Shown: positions 14,842 to 23,152 of the stretch, piece after piece
Position numbering within the stretch: the stretch's first letter is position 1
How the letters are laid out: each line of letters starts with the position of its first letter
Assembly (NCBI GenBank): GCA_019414325.1
Contig: DXMG01000012.1
Location: 3,449 to 54,123 of the forward strand
Source: Collinsella sp.
Lineage (GTDB): Bacteria; Actinomycetota; Coriobacteriia; Coriobacteriales; Coriobacteriaceae
Direction: 5' to 3'
DNA: 50,675 nucleotides
Made by a program: the position numbers and the translations under genes
The notes under the pieces: model-generated
Told to the model about the DNA's origin: nothing
The model's input: the letters and a program-made list of their open reading frames with translations, nothing else
The model's database searches: none

Positions 14842-15342
14842 TTAATCCCATGCAGCAATCCATGAATCATAGTCTCCCTCCAGCCACTCGGGACGCGATC
14901 GATACGAGACGTCGACCTTAAGCTCGACATAGCCGTTATGGCCTGCGCTACCCATAGCCTGCGCAAACGCACCGATCACGGGCAGCGGTTTAACCTCGCC
15001 GGTAACGGAAACGGACGAGACGCCGCCCGCATCGGCCCGACCAAGCTCGATATCCCACGACAGGGGCCCGCCGGCATGAAAAATCGAAACGTCGGGAACC
15101 GCGGCAAGACGGCGGCGGGCAAACTCCTTAATATCCTCGTCATCCCCCACCGTCGTCGTGGTCATGAGCCGCGCGGTCTCGGCGGCGGCAGACTCCATGA
15201 CCGCGCGTGTATAGAGCAGGCACACCGGCTGCAGCGCCAACAGGACGAGCGTCAGAAACGTCGGCAGCAGGAATGCCGCCTCGACCGTAGACTGCGCCCT
15301 GTCCTCGCGCGTGACATCAATAGAGTACGATGTCCTTAGCAC
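14842..15342 (-). CDS. TadE-like pseudopilin with poorly defined start
   Basis: About 166 residues if translation starts at GTG 15342; no clear ribosome site exists there, and the frame is open much further upstream, so translation may depend on coupling to the overlapping upstream gene (ends 15317). The prepilin-like motif is DRAQSTVEAAFLLPTFLTLV: cut predicted after RA with Glu at +5, then a hydrophobic helix to about LQPVCLLY. Extracytoplasmic portion contains VSIFHAGGPLSWDIELGRAD and ends YRSRPEWLEGDYDSWIAAWD. Part of the Tad operon. Confidence 0.75.
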   Translation of the reverse strand: MLRTSYSIDVTREDRAQSTVEAAFLLPTFLTLVLLALQPVCLLYTRAVMESAAAETARLMTTTTVGDDEDIKEFARRRLAAVPDVSIFHAGGPLSWDIELGRADAGGVSSVSVTGEVKPLPVIGAFAQAMGSAGHNGYVELKVDVSYRSRPEWLEGDYDSWIAAWD

Positions 15343-15535
15343 CCGCAGCAGCGTCGACAATCGATGTCGAGGTGACGCCGTGAGACGCCGTCCGCTCGAC
15401 CAGCGCCGCCAAGCGCCCATCGGCACCGGCACGCCAAAGCCCTGCGATCGCCAGCACGATGGAAAGCAGTGCCACCGTGACGATGGCGTATTCGACCGTT
15501 GCCTGGGCAGATTCCTCACGCAGGACATCATGCAT
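15317..15535 (-). CDS. Small Flp/TadE-type pilin-like protein, 72 aa
   Basis: ATG 15535 has AAAGGAGGGG 7 bases upstream and follows the previous stop by one base. MHDVLREESAQATVEYAIVT gives a short leader, SA|QATVEY with Glu at +5, then a hydrophobic helix (AIVTVALLSIVLAIAGLW) and a 35-residue Ala-rich tail ending KDIVLY. The leader motif REESAQ is identical to that of the main Flp pilin at 16064-16297, pointing to the same peptidase. Its size suits a minor pilin. Confidence 0.75.
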   Translation of the reverse strand: MHDVLREESAQATVEYAIVTVALLSIVLAIAGLWRAGADGRLAALVERTASHGVTSTSIVDAAAGAKDIVLY

Positions 15536-15536
15536 T

Positions 15537-16100
15537 TCACGACCCCTCCTTTGAGTTCGTTGTCTGCGGGGTCAGGCGGACCACGCGCAGACGACACGAA
15601 GTATCGCCAGCATCCGCGGCAACCGTCACCATATCGACCCAGCCGCGTCCGTCACGCACGATGGCGCCCCACACGTTGCCCTTGATGTCGAGATAGCCGC
15701 TCAGAGCAAGTTGCGCCGTGGGCACCTCGCGATAGGCACGCAGCATATCCGCCGCCGCCTCGGTCATCGGTCGGCACTCGGACCATGCGAGACGAACAGC
15801 GACGGCATTGTTTGCAGATGAACCCGTTGCAGCGTCCGCTCGCTCGTCGAGTGCTTGCAAGAACGTTTGCGCCGTGACGGCGGCATTCGCATCGTCCGCG
15901 TCTCGCGCATCGTCTATTTGAGACGCCGCAGCCGAACCCGATCCCGCATCCGCGGCAGCCCCTAAACGTTGTTGCCGTGCTGCGTTAAGCCCCCAAACCG
16001 CCACTGCCACCGCCACGACCGCACAGGCGAGCACCAGCAACGCGCCGACGGGACGGGCGCCCTCTACAGGCTGTTGATGCCCTCGCTGATAGCGCTCCAT
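15537..16100 (-). CDS. Hypothetical membrane-anchored protein of the Tad operon
   Basis: 187 residues if ATG 16100 is used; this overlaps the pilin gene by 37 bp and has only a weak ribosome site, so a start near the GCG-TTG-CTG around 16043 is possible. A single hydrophobic helix (VGALLVLACAVVAVAVAVWGL, split as VGALLVLACAVV and AVAVAVWGL) is followed by an Ala/Asp-rich linker and a globular part with AVRLAWSECRPMTEAAADML and GNVWGAIVRDGRGWVDMVTV. No pilin motif. Conserved position between pilin genes suggests an accessory role in pilus assembly; family not recognised. Confidence 0.6.
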   Translation of the reverse strand: MERYQRGHQQPVEGARPVGALLVLACAVVAVAVAVWGLNAARQQRLGAAADAGSGSAAASQIDDARDADDANAAVTAQTFLQALDERADAATGSSANNAVAVRLAWSECRPMTEAAADMLRAYREVPTAQLALSGYLDIKGNVWGAIVRDGRGWVDMVTVAADAGDTSCRLRVVRLTPQTTNSKEGS

Positions 16101-16297
16101 AAATCTTGGACCTTGCCCTTAAATGCGACAATGGCAATGATGGCAATCACCACGAGCACACCGACTAGGATGGCGTACTCGGTGGTGCCCTGCGCGCTCT
16201 CCTCCCGCAGCAGTTCTTCGGCACGCTGGCGAGCGTGAATTGGCTGGCAAAACGCCAAGCTCCAGACCTTGCCAACAACGTCAGTCATCGTATTCAT
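16064..16297 (-). CDS. Flp-type major pilin
   Basis: 77 residues; GGGAGG lies 5 bases before ATG 16297. A leader of about 36 residues ends LLREESA, then QGTTEYAILVGVLVVIAIIA, with Glu at +5 and Tyr at +6 of the predicted mature pilin: the Flp hallmark EY. Mature length would be about 41 residues, ending GKVQDLWSAISEGINSL, typical of Flp pilins. The leader is long for Flp (usually under 30), with an extra segment SLAFCQPIHARQRAEE. It follows tadC by 10 bp. Confidence 0.9.
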   Translation of the reverse strand: MNTMTDVVGKVWSLAFCQPIHARQRAEELLREESAQGTTEYAILVGVLVVIAIIAIVAFKGKVQDLWSAISEGINSL

Positions 16298-16307
16298 GTA
16301 TTCCTCC

Positions 16308-16949
16308 CTACATCATCCCGCCTGCTCCCAGCAGCGGGCCCAATATGGACAGAAGCAACGCCGGCAAGATGAGCGTGCCGGTGGGAATCAGCAGCTTGAC
16401 CGGCGCACGCTCAATCTCGCGCTCGACCGCGGCGCGATGGGCCGCGCGAATCTCGCGACTTTGGGCCGCCAGCGTCTCGGCAAGCGGGGCACCGAGGGCA
16501 AGCGCCTGCCCCGCTGTGATGGCAAAGGTCTCGAGCGCCCGCACATCCAGGTCGCGCGCGGCCGCCAGAAGCTCATCCTCTCGCGTCCCTACGCCCACAC
16601 GCCATGCCATGCAGGCTCGCTCAAGGCGGAGCGCCAACGTCGATCGGCGATTGGCGCAAAAAACCTCAAGCGCCGCATCGAACGAAAGGCCGGCCGAAAG
16701 CCCCAGACGCACCACGTCGATCATCTCGGACACCTCGCCAAGCGACACCTGCGCCGTACCACCCGTGCCGAGCATGCCCTTCAACCGTGCTACCAGGGCA
16801 TCGGTTACCGAGCGGGCAGCCGCAACAACCAGCAGCATCTCGCGTTTGCAGACCCGGACGATCTTGTATGCGTCCGCACGATTGAGCCCCGTCGCGACAA
16901 ACACGCTGAACGCGCACAGGCACGCCGCGACCCCGACCAGGGCGCTCAT
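16308..16949 (-). CDS. tadC: TadC-like pilus platform protein (T2SSF domain)
   Basis: 213 residues from ATG 16949, overlapping the tadB stop (ATGA). An N-terminal helix (ALVGVAACLCAFSVFVATGL), a cytoplasmic four-helix T2SSF domain with SEMIDVVRLGLSAGLSFDAA and ALETFAITAGQALALGAPLA, then a C-terminal membrane helix LIPTGTLILPALLLSILGPL. With TadB it should form the inner-membrane platform on which the TadA ATPase acts. Shorter than typical TadC (about 300), with apparently fewer N-terminal membrane helices. Confidence 0.85.
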   Translation of the reverse strand: MSALVGVAACLCAFSVFVATGLNRADAYKIVRVCKREMLLVVAAARSVTDALVARLKGMLGTGGTAQVSLGEVSEMIDVVRLGLSAGLSFDAALEVFCANRRSTLALRLERACMAWRVGVGTREDELLAAARDLDVRALETFAITAGQALALGAPLAETLAAQSREIRAAHRAAVEREIERAPVKLLIPTGTLILPALLLSILGPLLGAGGMM

Positions 16950-17872
16950 AGCTCCACCCGCATAATGCGCCGGATTACCATCAGCGCGACGGCGTTGAGG
17001 GCAAGACCCAGCACCACGGCACCGGCACCCGCCGGTGTTGCAAGGCCGCGGCGAAAATCGGCCGAAAGCAGCGCCAGCACCGCACACATACCCGCCGGCA
17101 TAGCCGAGACCATGTGTGCCGACATACGAGCCTGCGATGTCTTAACGTCCAGGCGGCGCTTGAGCTCAATGCGCTCCCCCACCATGCTCGACGCCTCGGA
17201 TAACAGGTCAGCGAGCGGGGCACCGGTTCGCTGCGACACCTTGAGCGCCAAAGTGACAAGCGAAAGGCCGGGGGCATCGATACGGTCGAGTAGGTCATCC
17301 AACGCATCAGTCGCCGAGACGCCGCAGTCGATCGCCGCCGCAACGCGCAAAAACTCGGTATGCACCGGCTCTTGCGCGTGAGTTCCCACAAACCTCATGC
17401 CCTGGGCCAGCGAATGACCCGAGGCGAGCGACATAGAGAGCGCCGTAAAGGCCTCGGGCATGGCTTCTTCCACATCGTGTTGCTCGCGGCGACGGTCGAA
17501 GGTGTCGCGAGCGGCACCTACGCCAAACGGTGCGAGCAGCCCCAGGACAAAGCCGATGGGCGACAGCGATACGACAGTCAGGGCAATGCCGCAGACACCA
17601 CTCGACAGCAGCAAGCATGCCAGTCGCGCCTTGTCATCCTCGATGACAAGGCCAACGCGATGTGCCGGAACCAGCGCCGCCCAGGAGTGGGCAATCTTTT
17701 TTAGCAGGTCGTTTTCTACCAACTCGCGCGGCAGCCTCTCGGCAACCGACTCAAGCGCATGACTGACCAGCTCCGCCGGCGGCACGCGCGGCGCACGAGG
17801 CTCCGCCCCACACGCCACCGCGGCCGAAAGCCCCGTCAAGCCCCCTACGACGAGGGGCACAACGATCTCCAT
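16946..17872 (-). CDS. tadB: TadB-like pilus platform protein (T2SSF domain)
   Basis: 308 residues. N-terminal helix VVPLVVGGLTGLSAAVACG, paired helices around 85-120 (ARLACLLLSSGVCGIALTVV), T2SSF domain with EAMPEAFTALSMSLASGHSL and RIDAPGLSLVTLALKVSQRT, and C-terminal helices ending ALMVIRRIMRVEL. Start at 17872 has AGGTGG upstream and overlaps tadA by 28 bp; its end overlaps tadC by 4 bp, so expression is tightly coupled. Confidence 0.88.
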   Translation of the reverse strand: MEIVVPLVVGGLTGLSAAVACGAEPRAPRVPPAELVSHALESVAERLPRELVENDLLKKIAHSWAALVPAHRVGLVIEDDKARLACLLLSSGVCGIALTVVSLSPIGFVLGLLAPFGVGAARDTFDRRREQHDVEEAMPEAFTALSMSLASGHSLAQGMRFVGTHAQEPVHTEFLRVAAAIDCGVSATDALDDLLDRIDAPGLSLVTLALKVSQRTGAPLADLLSEASSMVGERIELKRRLDVKTSQARMSAHMVSAMPAGMCAVLALLSADFRRGLATPAGAGAVVLGLALNAVALMVIRRIMRVEL

Positions 17873-19173
17873 TCGTCCACCTCCTCTTGTGTGAGCGTTC
17901 CCGAGCGCAGGCCCTCCGCGATAAACGGAGGCTCGCGATCGAGCGTCCAGGTGCGCGTGGCGGCATCGAACGTCACGTAGCGCTCAAGCTCCACGCCGCC
18001 CGACGCGCCGCGTCGCACCCCCGAATAGGAGGACACGAAACGCCTGCCGTCCGCATGACGCTCGGACATCACGATGCCGTCGAGCGCCATGGCAATCTGC
18101 TCCTCGATAAGCTCGCTCGGCAGATCGATGCCATAGCGCGCAAGCAGCGTCAAACGCACCACGGTCTCCTGCTCGGTGCCCGCATGAAGCGTGGTGAGCG
18201 ATCCGTCGTGCCCGGTGTTCATGGCCTGCAGCATGTCGCAACATTCCGCACCGCGCACCTCGCCCACCACAATACGGTCGGGACGCATACGCAGGGCGTT
18301 GGTCACCAGGTCGCGGATTGTCACCGCGCCCTCGCCCTCAATTGAAGCCTCGCGTGCCTCCAGGCGAACCACATGCGGGTGATGCGCAAACTTGAGCTCG
18401 GCGGAGTCCTCGATCGTCACGATGCGCTCGCCGGTGGATATCTCGCACGACAGCGCGTTGAGCAGCGTGGTCTTGCCCGATCCCGTGCCACCTGCAACCG
18501 CCAGATCTTGACGCAGCGATACCGCACACGACAGCAGCTGCGCATACCAAAGCGGTAGCGACCCCAGGCCCACAAGCTCGTCCAATGAACAGATGCGGTC
18601 TGAAAACTTACGGATGGTGAGGATTGGCCCATCGATCGCCACAGGCGGAATCACCGCGTTGACGCGATAGCCCGTCTTGAGGCGAGCGTTGACGATAGGG
18701 CTGCGCTCGTCGATGCGCCTGCCCAGCGGCGAGATGATGCGGTCGATGAGCACGCGGATTTGCTCATCGTCCTCAAACGCATGCTCGATGGGATATAAGA
18801 CGCCGCCGCGCTCAAAGAAAGCCGAGCGACAACCGTTGACCATGATCTCGGTGACGGTGTCGTCCTCGATGAGCGGCTGCAGCGGGCCCAGGCCCACCAC
18901 GTCATCCAAAATCTCGTCAATGATGGTCTCGCGCTCGGGCTTCGCCAGGTCGGTCGCCTCCTCCACGTTGAGCGCCGCCTCCACCGCAGGACGCAATTCC
19001 GAGCGGGCACGCGCCGGATCGATGTATGCGCTGATACGCGCCACCTCGTCATAGCCCATGCGGTCCATCACGGCGCGTTTGGTGCGGCGCTTGACGGCAC
19101 GGTGGCGTCCCGCATCAACAGGCACTGTCGCCGCGGCTGCACCGGCTTCCTTAATCCTTGTTTGCAAACTCAT
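17845..19173 (-). CDS. tadA: TadA/CpaF secretion-type ATPase
   Basis: 442 residues; the hexameric motor for Flp pilus assembly. Seen: the N-terminal domain with DEILDDVVGLGPLQPLIEDD and VTEIMVNG, RKFSDRICSLDELV, Walker A AGGTGSGKTTLLNALS (about 231-246), Asp-box TIEDSAELKF, Walker B RMRPDRIVVGEVRGAE (about 298-313), and the His box TGHDGSLTTLHAGT. All catalytic elements look intact. Start overlaps the tadZ stop as ATGA. Confidence 0.95.
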   Translation of the reverse strand: MSLQTRIKEAGAAAATVPVDAGRHRAVKRRTKRAVMDRMGYDEVARISAYIDPARARSELRPAVEAALNVEEATDLAKPERETIIDEILDDVVGLGPLQPLIEDDTVTEIMVNGCRSAFFERGGVLYPIEHAFEDDEQIRVLIDRIISPLGRRIDERSPIVNARLKTGYRVNAVIPPVAIDGPILTIRKFSDRICSLDELVGLGSLPLWYAQLLSCAVSLRQDLAVAGGTGSGKTTLLNALSCEISTGERIVTIEDSAELKFAHHPHVVRLEAREASIEGEGAVTIRDLVTNALRMRPDRIVVGEVRGAECCDMLQAMNTGHDGSLTTLHAGTEQETVVRLTLLARYGIDLPSELIEEQIAMALDGIVMSERHADGRRFVSSYSGVRRGASGGVELERYVTFDAATRTWTLDREPPFIAEGLRSGTLTQEEVDEWRSLCPSS

Positions 19174-20813
19174 CGCGAATCACCCTCGCGCGACCAGGGA
19201 AGACGGATGCGCGGGCGCTCGGTGCGCGTCGCACGGTCGGTGACCATATCGCTCCAGGGACCGACGGCGCAGCCCAGCTCCACGAGCATCTTGCGCGTGG
19301 CTTCGCGTACGCTGGTGGCAAAAGCGCTGGTCTGGCCCACTGCCTCGTCAGCACGGCCGAACGCCATGAGCGCCGCCAAGTCCTGCCCGCCGTCGGCGAT
19401 GCGGATCTTGGAGCTCAACGCGCAGGTAATCTCAAAGCGCATGGCGACATCCTCGTCAGCGCCGCGCGCGCCAAACCGGTTGAATACGGCGCTCATGCGC
19501 GTACGCGGCACGCCCACACGGCTCGCCAGCTCGATGACGCGTGCCGCGGACGTCGCAGACGACACCGATGGATCGCCCACGACCAGGCAGCGGTCGCTCG
19601 CCGCCACCGCGGCCGCCACGGCGTCGCCCCAAAAGACCGAGGTGTCGACAAGCACCACGTCGGATTCGCGGCGCAAGACATCGAGCAACAGCTCCACCGG
19701 ACGCGCCATGAGCTCGGCCTGTTCGGGCGCGGCGACCGGGCCCCAAAGCGTAACGCCCGAGGCCACGCGCATCGAGGCGGCCACGATGTCCGATTCGGCA
19801 AGTGTGCCCGCAGCCGACGGCTCGATAAGCGTCGCCATGTCATGCGGGGTATCGGCACCCAGCAGGTCGTAGAGGTTTCCAAACATCAGGTCCAAGTCGA
19901 GCACGGCAGCACGCAGGCCCAGCAGCGACGCCGCGTGCGCCATGGCGGCGACGATCGTCGACTTGCCGCAACCGCCCGAACCCGAGACGGCGCAGACAAC
20001 CGGGGCTCGATGCGACGAAGCGGCGGCATCCGCCGACGGCGTGGGGGCAGGCGGCGCCGGCACGGGCGGCAACGTCCCCGTCTCCCCGGCAGCGCTCATA
20101 TGCTGCGTCCAAGCCGGCATGGCAGGCTGCTCGGTCCGCGGGGCCGAATCTGGGGATTTCACGGTCGCATCGACACGAACATTGTCGTTCCCGGCAAGTC
20201 CCTCAACCTCGTCGAGCTCATCGACCAGGCTCACGCCATGCACGTATCCCATATCAGCATCCAAAAGATCATCGCCATACGGCACCGGCTCTCCGACTTC
20301 ATCGTATGCAAGGGGATCCCGGGGACACCGACCATGCTCGGCTTCCGCTTTTCCATAATCATCAACACGCGGGCCTCTTGTAGCGCGAGGCGCCCCGGGT
20401 TCCCTATCAACAAAAGCATCGGGCTCAATCGTCAGACACCGGTCGTAATCAACCGTTCCCTCGCCTGCGCGCCCGTTGCCGCATATGCTACGCGCAGCGA
20501 TAACCTCGGTCGCCCCTGCGCGAAACAGCCCCTCGATATCCGAAGGATCGAGCGTCTCTATCAGTACGACCACGCGGCTCACGCGGCCCTCGGCCGTCAG
20601 GCGCGCAACGGTCTTTCGCACGTCTTCGGCATCGAACAGGGCTGCCGCGATAATCGCCGCCCCGCGACGCGACGGAAACGCCCGTGCCATGGACACCAGC
20701 CCATCCAGATCGCCCACGCGAAGCACTTGCGCGCCCGCATCGCGGCCCTCGACTTCCCGCTGCAGCAATCCGTAATCACCGCACGCGCAGCATGCAAGCC
20801 AGATCGCTTTCAT
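19170..20813 (-). CDS. tadZ: TadZ/CpaE-like localisation ATPase
   Basis: 547 residues from ATG 20813, which overlaps the CpaB-like stop (TGATG); a GTG one codon earlier is possible. The N-terminal 130 residues form a receiver-like domain (VSRVVVLIETLDPSDIEGLF). A long acidic, Pro-rich, probably disordered linker spans about 145-285. The C-terminal ParA/MinD-type ATPase has deviant Walker A VSGSGGCGKSTIVAAMAHAA and AAVLDLDLMFGNLYDLLGAD. Family members position the pilus machine at the pole or division site. The linker DNA is the least conserved-looking part of the operon. Confidence 0.88.
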   Translation of the reverse strand: MKAIWLACCACGDYGLLQREVEGRDAGAQVLRVGDLDGLVSMARAFPSRRGAAIIAAALFDAEDVRKTVARLTAEGRVSRVVVLIETLDPSDIEGLFRAGATEVIAARSICGNGRAGEGTVDYDRCLTIEPDAFVDREPGAPRATRGPRVDDYGKAEAEHGRCPRDPLAYDEVGEPVPYGDDLLDADMGYVHGVSLVDELDEVEGLAGNDNVRVDATVKSPDSAPRTEQPAMPAWTQHMSAAGETGTLPPVPAPPAPTPSADAAASSHRAPVVCAVSGSGGCGKSTIVAAMAHAASLLGLRAAVLDLDLMFGNLYDLLGADTPHDMATLIEPSAAGTLAESDIVAASMRVASGVTLWGPVAAPEQAELMARPVELLLDVLRRESDVVLVDTSVFWGDAVAAAVAASDRCLVVGDPSVSSATSAARVIELASRVGVPRTRMSAVFNRFGARGADEDVAMRFEITCALSSKIRIADGGQDLAALMAFGRADEAVGQTSAFATSVREATRKMLVELGCAVGPWSDMVTDRATRTERPRIRLPWSREGDSR

Positions 20814-21472
20814 CACTCGTCGCCTCCGCTCTTTTTGTCGCGCACCGTGGCGGGAATCGTCAAACTGACCGTCCCCTTACCCGAGGCCCCCAGCAATTCC
20901 TTAACGTCTTCGGGGTCGGCCGCCAGCGTCACCCATTCGATCTTGCCTTCACGCGTGGCGCCGGCATCTTCGCTGGTATCGATTACGCGCGCGCCGCACA
21001 GCCGATCGGTCACGCCGTCCTTTTGCACGTACACGTCCACGTAGCTGCCCACGCCCGTGGCGCCCCCGACCGAATGCTCGGCATCGACCGCCACCGAAAC
21101 GGCGACCTTGCCTTTGGGCACCTCGAGCGTGTGGGTTTCGGCCTTGGTGTAGACATCGCAAATCACGGCATTTTTAGGGATGCGCGAGGTCGTCACGTCG
21201 CCGCGCACCTGGCGCAGCTCGGTCGCCGCATCGCGCGGCAACAGGCTCGCCAGCCATTCCTGGGTTATGACATTGGTCTCGTCGAGGGTCTCGCCCACAT
21301 CGATATCACGCGCCGCGACGCACACCTCGACGCGATCGCCGCCATACTTGGCCAGCGTCTCGGCCTGGACCTGCTCAGCCTGCGAGCGAATCGACGATGC
21401 GTAGACCATGCAGAGCAGCGCGGCGAGCACACCCGCGATTAGACTGATGGCGATGCGCTTGCTCTTGTTCAC
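20813..21472 (-). CDS. CpaB/RcpC-like SAF-domain pilus protein, first gene of the Tad operon
   Basis: 219 residues from GTG 21472, chosen because GAGAGGAG lies 6 bases upstream. MNKSKRIAISLIAGVLAALL is a membrane anchor; then a SAF domain with VEVCVAARDIDVGETLDETN (about 47-66) and SRIPKNAVICDVYT, and a C-terminal domain with KGKVAVSVAVDAEHSVGG and VGSYVDVYVQKDG (the RcpC signature GDYVDV-like). In Gram-negatives this protein works with the secretin; here no secretin gene exists, consistent with a monoderm cell. Confidence 0.85.
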   Translation of the reverse strand: MNKSKRIAISLIAGVLAALLCMVYASSIRSQAEQVQAETLAKYGGDRVEVCVAARDIDVGETLDETNVITQEWLASLLPRDAATELRQVRGDVTTSRIPKNAVICDVYTKAETHTLEVPKGKVAVSVAVDAEHSVGGATGVGSYVDVYVQKDGVTDRLCGARVIDTSEDAGATREGKIEWVTLAADPEDVKELLGASGKGTVSLTIPATVRDKKSGGDE

Positions 21473-21489
21473 GGCCGCTCCTCTCAAGG

Positions 21490-21660
21490 TAGCACCGGGC
21501 GGATGCCCGTAGCACCATTGTCCGAGCGGGCAAGCAGCAAAACGGTGCGATCGCGATCTTGGTTTTGAGTGTCAAACCAATTGCCGACCAAAAGCTGACC
21601 GGCCCGTCAAGCTCGTGGCAAGGTTTTGGTCAGCACGTCAGCAAAACGCACGTTTAGGGG
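21490..21660 (-). promoter_or_regulatory. Candidate control region of the Tad operon
   Basis: A perfect -35 TTGACA (minus strand, 21575-21570) has no good -10 partner; the spacing window instead holds the palindrome GCGATCGC (21547-21554). Upstream, GACCAAAA and GCTGACC (21586-21600) recur inverted as TTTTGGTC and GGTCAGC (about 21624-21634). A weak -10 next to a consensus -35 plus palindromes suggests activation by a regulator. Inference only. Confidence 0.35.
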
Positions 21661-21672
21661 CGCATCGGCAAT

Positions 21673-21706
21673 AAAAAAGCCGCCTCCCGTACCATTGGGA
21701 GACGGC
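21673..21706 (-). terminator. Terminator of rsgA
   Basis: Minus strand GCCGTCTCCC pairs with GGGAGGCGGC around 8 bases (21706-21679; one G-T wobble), followed by TTTTTT (21678-21673). Confidence 0.9.
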
Positions 21707-21724
21707 TGTCATAGGTAGATTCAA

Positions 21725-22909
21725 TTACAGATGGACATCGGGATCGAGCATCTGAGCACTCACACGCATGGATGACGCCAGGTTTTGGAACGTCTCCAGG
21801 CGCAGGCTGTCGATTTGCCCGGCATCCTCGGCCTCGCGAACGGCGCAGCCCGGTTCGTGGGTATGCGTGCAGTCGCCAAACCGGCACGCACGCGACGCCT
21901 CGACGATCTCGGGAAACGCGCGTGCCAAGCCCCGCTCATGCCCCACGAGCGGCAGACTGCGCAGGCCCGGCGCGTCAGCAATAACGCCGGCTTCGCCCGG
22001 CAGCGCCACCATCACGCGCGCGACCGTGGTGTGGCGACCCTGGTCATCGCGCTCACGTACGCCGCCGGTCGCCAACGTATCGTGACCCAGCAGCGCGTTG
22101 AGCAGCGTCGACTTGCCAGCACCCGATTCACCCAAGATCATGGCGCAGCTCCCGGCGGGCACGCAGGCGCGCACCTCGTCCAGGCCACGACCCTCGGCAG
22201 AAGATGTCACGATTACGCGCACGTCCGGACCCACCAAGCGGTGCACACGGTCCAGATCGCGCTCGAGCTCATCGGCGTCGCAGCGGTCGGCCTTGGTGAG
22301 TACCACCACCGGCTCGGCATCGCAGTCGAGTGCCAACATCAGCGAGCGCGCCACGCGGTCGAGCAGTACCTCGCCGGCGCCGAGCGCCTGCACGATCAGC
22401 ACGCTATCCACGTTGGAGCAAAGCACCTGACGCTCGCCGCGAGCGCGTCCGCGCCAGCGCTCAAAACTCGTGCGGCGTGGCAGCACGCACTCGATCACGC
22501 CCATGTCGTGCCCGGGCGCACGACGCACCGCCACGCGGTCGCCCACGGCGGGCAGCAGAACCTCGTCCTCGCCACGCGACTTGGCAAACCCCACGGCATG
22601 CTCGGCACGAAAGGTGTCATCGGCAGTCGCCACCAGCGGAAACCCACGATCCAGGCGCACCACGGCACCAAGCTGCATCTGCTCGGGCTCCTCGGCCCGA
22701 GCACAATAATCATCGAAGGCAGCCCGCTGAGCATCATCGACCGGCAGATCGTCGAACGCCGGAACATCCTGCAGCGCATCGAGTCCCGGCACGCTTGCCA
22801 GCAGCTCCTCGGCAGACGCGGGAGCTTCGGTCGCAAGCTTCCGACGACGATCGCGCTTAGCCCGCGCCCCCGTCGTCTTTTTCTTCGCCTTAGCCTTCGC
22901 CTTGCCCAC
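21725..22909 (-). CDS. rsgA: Small ribosomal subunit biogenesis GTPase RsgA
   Basis: Circularly permuted GTPase that checks 30S maturation. 394 residues from GTG 22909 (GGGAGG 5 bases upstream), longer than the usual 300-350 because of a Lys-rich start (GKAKAKAKKK) and an acidic linker. Order of motifs is G4-G1-G3: VVVLTKADRCDADE, LGESGAGKSTLLNALLGHD, DAPGLRSLPLVG. OB-fold region around VGDRVAVRRAPGHD. C-terminal zinc motif CRFGDCTHTHEPGCAV. The start overlaps nothing; own terminator. Confidence 0.95.
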   Translation of the reverse strand: MGKAKAKAKKKTTGARAKRDRRRKLATEAPASAEELLASVPGLDALQDVPAFDDLPVDDAQRAAFDDYCARAEEPEQMQLGAVVRLDRGFPLVATADDTFRAEHAVGFAKSRGEDEVLLPAVGDRVAVRRAPGHDMGVIECVLPRRTSFERWRGRARGERQVLCSNVDSVLIVQALGAGEVLLDRVARSLMLALDCDAEPVVVLTKADRCDADELERDLDRVHRLVGPDVRVIVTSSAEGRGLDEVRACVPAGSCAMILGESGAGKSTLLNALLGHDTLATGGVRERDDQGRHTTVARVMVALPGEAGVIADAPGLRSLPLVGHERGLARAFPEIVEASRACRFGDCTHTHEPGCAVREAEDAGQIDSLRLETFQNLASSMRVSAQMLDPDVHL

Positions 22910-22958
22910 AAGCGCCTCCCAGCACCACAAATCACAACTGAGCAGGTATTTTACCCAC

Positions 22959-22994
22959 AAAAAGGAGCTGGTCGAGCAAACGCTCGACCAGCTC
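22959..22994 (-). terminator. Terminator of the P-type ATPase gene
   Basis: Perfect 13-bp stem GAGCTGGTCGAGC/GCTCGACCAGCTC with a 4-base loop (22965-22994), followed on the minus strand by CTTTTTG. Very strong. Confidence 0.85.
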
Positions 22995-23053
22995 ACATAC
23001 TTTCCCTTAGCCCTTTTCATCCGCGCGGGAGAAAAGCCAGCAAGGATACCGCA

Positions 23054-23141
23054 GGGCCCGCCCCGGAAGCCCTTTCTCCCGAACGATCCCGCAGCGCGAA
23101 GCGCGAGGACCAGTGAGGGAGAAAGGGCGTGGGGCGGGCCC
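23054..23141. repeat. Long imperfect inverted repeat downstream of the P-type ATPase gene
   Basis: Outer arms GGGCCCGCCCC (23054-23064) and GGGGCGGGCCC (23131-23141), inner arms GCCCTTTCTCCC (23069-23080) and GGGAGAAAGGGC (23117-23128), all perfectly complementary. The 36-base loop holds a nested hairpin GCGC-gaa-GCGC type sequence. It begins 12 bases after the ATPase stop and precedes the terminator. Looks like a REP/BIME-style element or an RNA 3'-end stabiliser. Confidence 0.65.
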
Positions 23142-23152
23142 GGACGAGAGCG

